Shown here piece by piece: positions 42,262 to 49,037 of a stretch of DNA of 64,000 bases. The position numbers were made by a program, and so were the translations under genes. The DNA is from Aequorivita antarctica (GTDB taxonomy: Bacteria > Bacteroidota > Bacteroidia > Flavobacteriales > Flavobacteriaceae). The notes beneath the pieces were generated by a model, which did no database searches, was not told where the DNA came from, and was given only the letters and a program-made list of their open reading frames with translations. The stretch is taken from contig NZ_VORT01000008.1 of assembly GCF_007997155.1 (NCBI RefSeq), forward strand, positions 62,001 through 126,000, read 5' to 3'. Position 1 is the stretch's first letter. The number at the start of each line of letters is the position of its first letter.

Positions 42262-43257
42262 CTATACTGAGCCTTTAGAAGCGCCAAAATCTTCCCAAGT
42301 AAGTTTTAAGCCATCCTTTACAGAGAATAAAGGGTTATAACCCAAAAGCTTTCTGGCTTTTTCAATATTAGCAAGGGAGTCGCGCACATCGCCTTTACGG
42401 GTTGGGCCGTAAATGGCCTGTAAGTTTTTACCCGATATGGTTTGTAGCTCATTCCAAAGCGCGTTCAAGCTTATCCTATCGCCATAGGCCACGTTAAAAA
42501 CCTCGTTTACCGCTTCTTCTTTCGCGAAAAGAGCACGCACATTTGCCTGCACGGCATTTTGTACAAAAGTGAAATCGCGGGTCTGCTCGCCATCGCCATG
42601 AATGGTTGGAGCTTTTTCATCTTTTAGTGATTGCATAAATAGTGGAATGACCGCAGCATAAGCACCTGTTGGACTTTGGTTGGGGCCAAACACATTGAAA
42701 TAGCGCAGACCAATGGTTTGGGTGCCGTAAGTTTTGAAAAATACATCGGCATAGAGTTCGTTTACTAACTTGGTGACCGCATACGGAGAAAGCGGTTTTC
42801 CTATAATTCCTTCAACTTTTGGAAGGTTTTGGCTGTCGCCATAGGTAGAGCTGGACGCTGCATACACCAATCGTTTTACGGTTTTGCTTTCCTTTTGGGC
42901 CACAAGCATATTCAGAAAACCCGTAACGTTTACGTCATTGGAGGTAATAGGGTCGTTGATGGAGCGCGGCACAGAGCCCAAAGCGGCTTGATGCGAAACG
43001 TAATCAATACCTTCCATTGCTTTTTTACAGGTTTCCACATCACGTATGTCGCCCTCTATAAATTCAAAGTTGGGATTGTCTTGAAAAGCTTCTATATTTT
43101 TCATAAAGCCCGTTGACAAATTGTCGAGCACACGGACTTTCTTGGCGTTGTTATTCAACAAATACCCAACAAGGTTTGAGCCTATGAAGCCGGCACCACC
43201 AGTGATTAGGAAAGTGTTTTTTGAGAGGTCTGTGGTGTGGTATTTGGGAGATTTCAT
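42262..43257 (-). CDS. UDP-GlcNAc C4-epimerase-like SDR protein (WbpP/TviC type)
   Basis: The protein has 331 residues. FLITGGAGFIGSNLVGYLLN is the NAD loop, VRVLDNLSTGFMKNIEAF the adenosine-site strand, and HQAALGSVPRSINDPITSND the WbpP-group signature. YAASSSTYGDS with LSPYAVTKLVNELY supplies Ser-Tyr-Lys for catalysis, and FTFVQNAVQANVRAL follows. It probably interconverts UDP-GlcNAc and UDP-GalNAc in the cytoplasm, feeding the dehydrogenase at 43737, as in Vi and O6 antigen pathways. A short heptad array starts 2 bp beyond its start codon. Confidence 0.88.
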   Translation of the reverse strand: MKSPKYHTTDLSKNTFLITGGAGFIGSNLVGYLLNNNAKKVRVLDNLSTGFMKNIEAFQDNPNFEFIEGDIRDVETCKKAMEGIDYVSHQAALGSVPRSINDPITSNDVNVTGFLNMLVAQKESKTVKRLVYAASSSTYGDSQNLPKVEGIIGKPLSPYAVTKLVNELYADVFFKTYGTQTIGLRYFNVFGPNQSPTGAYAAVIPLFMQSLKDEKAPTIHGDGEQTRDFTFVQNAVQANVRALFAKEEAVNEVFNVAYGDRISLNALWNELQTISGKNLQAIYGPTRKGDVRDSLANIEKARKLLGYNPLFSVKDGLKLTWEDFGASKGSV

Positions 43258-43259
43258 TA

Positions 43260-43287
43260 GTGAGACGTGATAAGTGAAACGTGAATC
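43260..43287. repeat. Heptad repeat, GTGARAC-like (right of the epimerase start)
   Basis: GTGAGAC, GTGATAA, GTGAAAC, GTGAATC in exact phase. GTGAAACGTGAATCG here matches GTGAAACGGGAATCG at 43663 (14 of 15), in direct orientation, so the two arrays bracket the four-helix-bundle gene. Confidence 0.8.
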
Positions 43288-43295
43288 GCTTATTG

Positions 43296-43646
43296 TTATA
43301 TTTTTTTCTTGATGTAATTTCTATATCCTAAAAGTAGGCGTTTTTGATCGTTGATTAATTCATCTACTTCTTTATCTTGCTCAATGAAACCTAACCTTAT
43401 TGCTATTAAATATTGTGTTTCCAATTCTGATAATGAACCAAGCGCAATATTTAAAAATTGCAATAACTCTTTATTGCAATTTCTTGCACTGCCTTCTGCG
43501 ATATTAGATGAAATTGAAACAGCAGCTCTTCGCATCTGTGAAGTTAAGCCAAAACGTTCTGATTTAGGAAATGAAGCAGTTAGCGAATATATTAATTCTA
43601 CTAAATCCATACTCTTTTTCCAAACATCCAACTCTTTATGATCCAT
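43296..43646 (-). CDS. Four-helix-bundle protein (S23 / 23S rRNA intervening-sequence family)
   Basis: The protein has 116 residues, the usual length. ELDVWKKSMDLVELIYSL, FGLTSQMRRAAVSISSNIAE and GSARNCNKELLQFLNIALGS are the family signature (W..S..L, L..Q.rRaa.SI..NIAEG). Members occur inside 23S rRNA intervening sequences and next to diversity-generating retroelements (Avd), and as scattered orphan genes in EPS loci. I see no rRNA or retroelement here. The gene interrupts the sugar-nucleotide operon and lies between two similar heptad arrays, which suggests that it was inserted as a unit. Molecular role unknown. Confidence 0.9.
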   Translation of the reverse strand: MDHKELDVWKKSMDLVELIYSLTASFPKSERFGLTSQMRRAAVSISSNIAEGSARNCNKELLQFLNIALGSLSELETQYLIAIRLGFIEQDKEVDELINDQKRLLLGYRNYIKKKI

Positions 43647-43662
43647 TATTTTATTCTTAAAA

Positions 43663-43737
43663 GTGAAACGGGAATCGTGAGAAGTGAGACGAATGCTTAT
43701 TAAAAATTCGTCTCACTTTTCACCTCTCACTTCTCAC
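43663..43737. repeat. Heptad arrays in inverted arrangement, with 11-bp hairpin
   Basis: 43663-43690 has GTGAAAC, GGGAATC, GTGAGAA, GTGAGAC. 43710-43737 has GTCTCAC, TTTTCAC, CTCTCAC, TTCTCAC. The two are inverse, and GTGAGACGAAT pairs with ATTCGTCTCAC across an A+T-rich loop. The second array ends at the stop codon of the dehydrogenase at 43737, so the hairpin may serve as its 3' end. Confidence 0.8.
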
Positions 43738-45023
43738 TATAAACATCCATCTACAATTGTTTTTGGGAAAAAAGACTTTACATCAAATATTACAGAAGGG
43801 GATGCTTTGTATTTTTCCAGTTGAAAATCTGAAAATTCTTTATGGCCAACTGCCAATATTATAGCTTCATAATTACTTTTCAGTTGGGATTCTTCGCTCA
43901 ATAAGCGCAATCCGAACTCATTAGAAACATCAGTAACTTTTGCCCAGGGATCATAAACGTCTATATTGAGGTTGTATTTACGCAATTCCCCTATAACGTC
44001 TATTACTTTACTATTTCGAATATCGGGACAGTTTTCCTTAAAGGTAATACCCAAAACAAGCACATGCCCTCCTTTTACCTTACATTCCTTTTGAATCATT
44101 AGTTTAACTACCTCTTGGGCTACATAATTACCCATACCGTCGTTCATCCTTCTTCCTGCCAAAATAATCTCTGGGTTGTAGCCTTCTTCCTGGGCTTTTT
44201 GGGCTAGATAATAAGGATCTACGCCTATGCAATGTCCACCGACCAAACCTGGGGTAAACTTTAAAAAGTTCCATTTAGTACCCGCAGCTTCCAAAACATC
44301 CTGGGTGTCAATATTCAACAATCGGAAGATTTTTGATAGCTCGTTTACAAAGGCAATGTTGATATCGCGCTGCGAATTTTCGATAACCTTCGCCGCTTCA
44401 GCCACTTTTATAGAGGGTGCTAAATGCGTTCCCGCCGTTATGATGGATGCGTAAAGCTCATCAATATATTTTGCTGCTTCAGGCGTGGAACCGGAAGTAA
44501 CTTTTAAAATTTTGGTAACGGTATGCTGCTTATCACCCGGATTGATTCGCTCTGGCGAATAGCCCGCATAGAAGTTTTTATTAAATATGAGTTTTGAGTG
44601 CTCTTCCAAAATAGGCACACAGATATCTTCGGTTACTCCAGGATAAACCGTGGATTCATAGATTACCACATCGCCCTCCTTCAAAATTTTCCCAACCGTC
44701 TCACTTGCTTTTTGAAGTGGGATAAGCACGGGTTGGTTGTATTTATTGGTTGGCGTTGGCACGGTTACGATATACACTGTAGCATTGGCTATTTTTGAAG
44801 CATCGTCCGTAACAGTAAGGCCTGAGTTTTCGGTTTGCTGTAAAGCCTTTTTTAGTTCTTCGGAAGAAAGTTCCAGCGTATTGTCAATTCCTTGCTGCAA
44901 TTGGTGAATGCGTTCAGAATTGATATCGAAACCAATTACTTTATATTTTTCAGCAAAGGCAGCGGCAAGCGGCAAGCCTACATAGCCAAGGCCGATGATT
45001 GCAATTGTGGGATTTTGTTTCAT
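43737..45023 (-). CDS. UDP-HexNAc 6-dehydrogenase (nucleotide sugar dehydrogenase, WbpO/TviB type)
   Basis: The protein has 428 residues. AIIGLGYVGLPLAAAFAEKY is the NAD loop, VPTPTNKYNQPVL the family signature, and VIYESTVYPGVTEDICVPIL the second motif. LVGGHCIGVDPYYLAQKAQE carries the catalytic Cys of four-electron UDP-sugar dehydrogenases. VLGITFKENCPDIRNSK opens the C-terminal UDP-binding domain. The form (YPGVTED, GHCIGVDPYYL) points to UDP-N-acetyl-hexosamine substrates. With the WbpP-like epimerase it would make UDP-GalNAcA or a related uronic acid. It also offers a carboxylate for the asparagine-synthase-like enzyme at 3204. Confidence 0.92.
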   Translation of the reverse strand: MKQNPTIAIIGLGYVGLPLAAAFAEKYKVIGFDINSERIHQLQQGIDNTLELSSEELKKALQQTENSGLTVTDDASKIANATVYIVTVPTPTNKYNQPVLIPLQKASETVGKILKEGDVVIYESTVYPGVTEDICVPILEEHSKLIFNKNFYAGYSPERINPGDKQHTVTKILKVTSGSTPEAAKYIDELYASIITAGTHLAPSIKVAEAAKVIENSQRDINIAFVNELSKIFRLLNIDTQDVLEAAGTKWNFLKFTPGLVGGHCIGVDPYYLAQKAQEEGYNPEIILAGRRMNDGMGNYVAQEVVKLMIQKECKVKGGHVLVLGITFKENCPDIRNSKVIDVIGELRKYNLNIDVYDPWAKVTDVSNEFGLRLLSEESQLKSNYEAIILAVGHKEFSDFQLEKYKASPSVIFDVKSFFPKTIVDGCL

Positions 45024-45290
45024 TAATTAATGCTTATTTCTGTGGATCTTTATGATTTACTGGAGTCTTTTGTCTTAGAAAATTCTATTTTTTTTGTGAA
45101 GACGATTGTCCCTTTGGCGGCAAAATTAAGTGTTTTATCGAAATAATGGATGTTAAATTTGGTTAATAAAACATTCCTCACAGGCTCTACTTCGATAAAC
45201 TCTACTTCAAAAGGCTCAGTATATCGCGTTTGAAGGAAGGGTTTTGATTCGGGCTTAATTCGGGTTTAATTTATGAATATAGTTAGAATC
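45024..45290. other. Intergenic region between the dehydrogenase and wzc
   Basis: A+T-rich with CAAAATTA at 45121, which on the minus strand reads TAATTTTG and could be a -7 box for the dehydrogenase operon, though without a convincing -33 element. CTCTACTTC occurs twice near 45188-45208. I see no gene. Confidence 0.4.
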
Positions 45291-45341
45291 AAAAAGCCCC
45301 CTCTTTGAAGCAATGTGCTGATCGCAGCCGAAGTAAGGGGG
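45291..45341 (-). terminator. Putative terminator after wzc
   Basis: On the minus strand CCCCCTTACTTCGG... pairs with ...CTTCAAAGAGGGGG and is followed by CTTTTTG. The outer CCCCCTCTTTGAAG/AAGGGGG form also resembles the hairpin repeat family at 4650, so it may be a decayed copy serving as a terminator. Confidence 0.5.
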
Positions 45342-45354
45342 TTGGGGGGAGATG

Positions 45355-47823
45355 TTATTTCATCCTCAAAAACTTCTTCACCCTGTCCAAAAGCGTGGGT
45401 AACTTTATTTTTTCGTGATAGCCATTGCCATAGTTTCCGTAAGAACCGTAGCCGTAACCGTAGCCATAGCCATAACCGTAGCCATAGCCTCTGCCCGATT
45501 TCTCAACATAGTCATTTAAAACAATGCTTATGTGTTTCACTTCGCCAGTTTTGTATTTTTCGTTGACAAAGGCTAACATATTTTTATGCGTATAATTATA
45601 ACGGGCCATATAGAGCGTAGCATCCACATGCTTTATAAGTTCTAGAGAATCTGAAACCAATCCCAAGGGAGGAGAGTCGAGGATGATATAGTCATAACGT
45701 TCCTTTAGTCCCTCAATAAGTTCGTCCAGTTTTTCGCTAATCAATAATTCGGAAGGGTTTGGAGGAATTGGGCCGGAAGGGATGACATCCAAATACGCTA
45801 CTTCTGTTTTTTGGATAATGGTGTCAATATCTGCTTCATTGATAAGATAATTAACCACCCCCATTGAATTATTGATATTGAAATCGCCGAATATCTTTGG
45901 TTTTCTTAGGTCAAGACCAACCAAAACAGTTCTTTTCTCACTTAAAGCAAAAACCGAGGCAAGGTTGATGGAGCAGAATGTCTTTCCTTCTCCACTGACG
46001 GAACTGGTAACAAGTACTGTTTTTGCGCCTTCTATACCCTGTTTTTTATAAATGAATTGCAGGCTAGACCGGAGCGCCCTAAAAGCTTCCGCAATTGCAG
46101 ATTTCGGCTTGGTAAGCACCACAAGATTGTTATCTATATAACTTTTTCCAAGAACACCAAGCAATGGAATAGGTGTTATCCGTTCTAAATCCTTAAGATT
46201 ACCGATTTTAGTATCAAAAAACACCCTAAAAAAGACAAACATCAATGGAATGAATAGCCCTAGCAATCCGGCCATCATATAATTTAGTTGTGTATTGGGC
46301 CCTATTTGTCCGCCGCCAGTATCTTTTGCGGGGTCTATGATCATCACATCGCTCACATTGGCAGCTTTTACCAAACCAGCTTCACTGCGTTTTGCCAAAA
46401 ACAGATTGTAAGTGCCTTGACTCAGGTTATAGCGGCGCTCAATTTTTAAAAGGTCCTGTTGTTCTTTTGGGAGTTTACGTATTTCGCCCTCATAACGCCC
46501 AATGTCGCGATTAATGGAGGTGAGCTCTTGGTTTTTCAAGCCTTTTGAAGAACGTATATTTTCCAACAATACTGTTTTAACAGCATCAATCTGCCTGTCA
46601 ATGTCGTTGAAAATGGGAGCGCCTTCTTTAAAGGAATACTGAAGTTTATTTCTTTCCTGTGCAAGGGAAACAATCTTCCCTACCCCACTCACCACGCTAG
46701 CCTCTGAAATACCCGCCACAGATGGCGCAGGAACATCCCTATAATCGGAACGATTAATAAGGTAATCTTGAAGTGTATTATAGTAATTCAGTTCGCGGTT
46801 TACAGATTCTTTCCGCAGGTCCAGTTCGTTCAGTTTCCCATTGATTTCGTTGCCTTCACTTGCCAGGTCGAAAATGGCATTTTTATCTTTGAATTGGTTC
46901 AGCTCGTCTTCTACCGTTGAAAGTTCGACAGATTTTATAGCAAGGCTACTGTCAATAAACTTAATGGTTTTGGTGGCGAAGAGGTTTTTGCGCTCTAGCA
47001 TATCTTCACTTAACACTTCCACAGAAGTATTCAAATAATCCACCAATTGAGCTTTGTTGTTTCCAGTAAGCCTCATCTTTAATACCGAGGAACCTTTGCT
47101 TTCGGGATCAACGCGAATACCCAAATACCGCTTTACAATACCATCATAGTTCCTAAAAATAATATAATAAGGCGTCCCTGGCTTTGATACCACATCTGGG
47201 TTTGGCATAAATGTGCCATTAAAAAAGGGTAACTTTATGTGCTCCCCAATTTTAAAACTTTGCGAAAACTCGCCTGCATCCACAAATTTGGTGCTGTTTT
47301 CCTTGGTATTATAATTTTGTAACCTGATGTTTCTAGCCTCTTCAAATGAAACACTTAAATTGAAGTTAACAGAATCCTTAAAAACAACCTTTATTTGCTG
47401 GTTTAGCATTTGCGGCTTGGTAGTATCCACTTCCACAAAAAATGGGGTTTGCTTATATGCGTTTACTTGTTGGTATTTGCCGTCACGCAGATAATCCATA
47501 TAATACTGCAAGCGCTCCACAACCTTTTCGTTGTGCGAACGCGATTGCAAGGTAATAACGGCTGTATTTACTTTATCTGTTGTGCCTCCCCAGTTAAAGG
47601 TAAGACTAGTATTACTAGTAAAAAAAGGGTTTTGATCGTCCTTGATGGAAACCATATTTTCCATTTGGTAAATGGGTAGTTTGCGGACATTGATATAATA
47701 AGCAATGGAAAAAGCAATGGCCAAAGAAACCAAAAACAACGGCCAATGGCGCAAAAGCTTAAAGAGAAAGCCTTTAAAGTCAAATGTAATTTGGGTTTCG
47801 TTAATTTCGAATTCCTCGTTCAT
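45355..47823 (-). CDS. wzc: Polysaccharide copolymerase with tyrosine autokinase domain
   Basis: The protein has 822 residues. A first transmembrane helix (about 28-47) and a second (LLGLFIPLMFVFFRVFF, about 520-540) enclose a large periplasmic Wzz-type domain with coiled coils. The cytoplasmic BY-kinase has Walker A SSVSGEGKTFCSINLAS, Walker A' VLVGLDLRKPK and Walker B DYIILDSPPLGLVSDSL. The tail has seven GY dipeptides in a row followed by SYGNYGNGY, ten Tyr in all, the usual autophosphorylation cluster. It controls chain length and export together with Wza, whose gene lies 6 bp upstream. Confidence 0.94.
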   Translation of the reverse strand: MNEEFEINETQITFDFKGFLFKLLRHWPLFLVSLAIAFSIAYYINVRKLPIYQMENMVSIKDDQNPFFTSNTSLTFNWGGTTDKVNTAVITLQSRSHNEKVVERLQYYMDYLRDGKYQQVNAYKQTPFFVEVDTTKPQMLNQQIKVVFKDSVNFNLSVSFEEARNIRLQNYNTKENSTKFVDAGEFSQSFKIGEHIKLPFFNGTFMPNPDVVSKPGTPYYIIFRNYDGIVKRYLGIRVDPESKGSSVLKMRLTGNNKAQLVDYLNTSVEVLSEDMLERKNLFATKTIKFIDSSLAIKSVELSTVEDELNQFKDKNAIFDLASEGNEINGKLNELDLRKESVNRELNYYNTLQDYLINRSDYRDVPAPSVAGISEASVVSGVGKIVSLAQERNKLQYSFKEGAPIFNDIDRQIDAVKTVLLENIRSSKGLKNQELTSINRDIGRYEGEIRKLPKEQQDLLKIERRYNLSQGTYNLFLAKRSEAGLVKAANVSDVMIIDPAKDTGGGQIGPNTQLNYMMAGLLGLFIPLMFVFFRVFFDTKIGNLKDLERITPIPLLGVLGKSYIDNNLVVLTKPKSAIAEAFRALRSSLQFIYKKQGIEGAKTVLVTSSVSGEGKTFCSINLASVFALSEKRTVLVGLDLRKPKIFGDFNINNSMGVVNYLINEADIDTIIQKTEVAYLDVIPSGPIPPNPSELLISEKLDELIEGLKERYDYIILDSPPLGLVSDSLELIKHVDATLYMARYNYTHKNMLAFVNEKYKTGEVKHISIVLNDYVEKSGRGYGYGYGYGYGYGYGSYGNYGNGYHEKIKLPTLLDRVKKFLRMK

Positions 47824-47829
47824 AGCTTT

Positions 47830-48624
47830 TTATAATCTTGTGAACAATAAAATGGTGGTTACCAAAGCTGAAGCAACCGTCATGATGGTTGAGAAAGACT
47901 GAAGCCCGGTGGTCCCCGTACCCAAGGATTTTTGTGGCAATGGATTAATCAAAATCAGGTCGTTCGGTTTTACGTAGTAATAGGGCGAATTCATCGCTTC
48001 CAGTTTAGTGAGGTCTATGTGATGCACCTTTTGCCCAGCGGGATATTGACGGATAATGACCACATCGCTACGATCCCCAGTAAGGGAAATATCTCCACTA
48101 TTGGCTATAGCTTCCATAATACTCACTTGGTCTCGATAAATTATTTTAGAACCTGGGCCACCTATTTCACCATTAATGGTATACCGAATTCCTGCCAGTT
48201 TCACAGTAACAAAAACATTTGCCTCTGCTTTAAAATAATCATTTAACAAGCGCTCCTCGAGCTTTTCGCGAACCTCCTCCACCGTGTAGCCCAAAACGTT
48301 CATTTCCCCCAAACTAGGGATGCGGATGTTGCCGTGGTCGTCCACAACAAAACCGTCATAATACAACTTTTCCTCGCCTGTGGCATTGGGATTGGCATCG
48401 CTTATCGGGTTAAAAATACCCACGGTCTCTTGATCCAATGCCTTTACGCGGATGCTCAAAAGATCATTTATTTGAAGTCGGTAGGGTTCCTGCCTTTTTC
48501 GCAAAAGCGCTAAAGTATCTGTGCTGCTAGTGTTTTCCTGCAAATAGGTAAGTTGTTTGGTGGTCACACAAGAAGTGGTGCACACTGCGACAATCAAAAA
48601 CAACAATAGATACGTAAGCTTCAT
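47830..48624 (-). CDS. wza: Polysaccharide export outer-membrane lipoprotein
   Basis: The protein has 264 residues. LLLFLIVAVCTTSC is a lipoprotein signal with the modified Cys at 19. QEPYRLQINDLLSIRVKALD begins the poly_export domain, and VDDHGNIRIPSLGEMNVLGY with TVEEVREKLEERL follows. A SLBB domain (YTINGEIGGPGSKIIYRDQV, SIMEAIANSGDISLTGDRSD) comes next. It ends in a hydrophobic helix (IMTVASALVTTILLF), corresponding to the helix that spans the outer membrane in Wza. It is about 264 residues against 379 in E. coli Wza, normal for Bacteroidota. A well-formed promoter is just upstream, so it is the first gene of the export operon. Confidence 0.93.
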   Translation of the reverse strand: MKLTYLLLFLIVAVCTTSCVTTKQLTYLQENTSSTDTLALLRKRQEPYRLQINDLLSIRVKALDQETVGIFNPISDANPNATGEEKLYYDGFVVDDHGNIRIPSLGEMNVLGYTVEEVREKLEERLLNDYFKAEANVFVTVKLAGIRYTINGEIGGPGSKIIYRDQVSIMEAIANSGDISLTGDRSDVVIIRQYPAGQKVHHIDLTKLEAMNSPYYYVKPNDLILINPLPQKSLGTGTTGLQSFSTIMTVASALVTTILLFTRL

Positions 48625-48646
48625 AAAGGGCAGGGTTGATAATGGA

Positions 48647-48677
48647 CAAATATAAAGTAACGTATTTAATAATGAAA
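48647..48677 (-). promoter_or_regulatory. Promoter of the wza-wzc operon
   Basis: On the minus strand TTTC, 19 bp, TATATTTG: a good match to the Bacteroidota TTTG-N19-TAnnTTTG consensus with one mismatch at -33. The -7 box (48647-48654) is 22 bp before the wza ATG, giving a short leader. Confidence 0.7.
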
Positions 48678-48707
48678 CATATTTTTGATGTAGTTGGAAC
48701 TACAGTT

Positions 48708-48760
48708 CATGGGATTGCTTCACTTCGCTCGCAATGACGTTTTCAAATTAACAAATCTGT
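48708..48760. repeat. Dispersed repeat (GATTGCTTC...CTCGCAATGACG type), copy 2
   Basis: Matches 42128-42180. It is followed by TGAGCTTGTCGAAGTGC (48767-48783), which is inverse to the CTTCGACAAGCTTT phrase at 39250. Both occur in the wza/ABC-F divergent region. Confidence 0.6.
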
Positions 48761-48827
48761 TACATTGAGCTTGTCGAAGTGCCGAATTAGCAAAACTCGA
48801 AGTAGAAAATCCAGAATCAAATAACAG

Positions 48828-48948
48828 ACCCCTTCCGTCAGTTGGATTAGAAATCTGATATTTGATGAAAATATTTCCCAGCTGCCACCTTCCCCTGTAA
48901 TTGTATTCCAGATATTGATTGGAAATTGTTCTAAGGGGAAGGAGCTTT
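48828..48948. repeat. Decayed copy of the DUF559-type hairpin repeat
   Basis: ACCCCTTCCGTCAG, then after 37 extra bases AGCTGCCACCTTCCCCT, then AGGGGAAGGAGCTTTATTG. The order (CC-GTCAGY / RCTGxC-ACC / TTCCCCT...AGGGGAA-GGAGCTTT) follows the left half of the repeats at 4650 and 5255, with a longer first loop. There is no nuclease gene nearby. Confidence 0.5.
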
Positions 48949-49014
48949 ATTGTAAAATCAACAAATCCCAAATTAACGATTCACGAAATAACCAATCCCT
49001 ATTCCCTATTTCAT

Positions 49015-49022
49015 TACTTTTG
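49015..49022 (+). promoter_or_regulatory. -7 box of the ABC-F gene
   Basis: TACTTTTG matches TAnnTTTG and lies 15 bp before the GTG start at 49038, so the transcript has an extremely short leader. No clear -33 box. Confidence 0.55.
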
Positions 49023-49037
49023 CGGAAAATCTAAACC

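Noticed and set aside
1-48624. Search for Wzx flippase and Wzy polymerase
   Set aside because: The only multi-span membrane proteins in the locus are Wzm and the acyltransferase 3 protein. Neither has the Wzx or Wzy plan.
48720-48971. Minus-strand frame of 83 codons in the wza/ABC-F gap
   Set aside because: It covers two dispersed repeats and the decayed hairpin element. It shows no protein-like composition.
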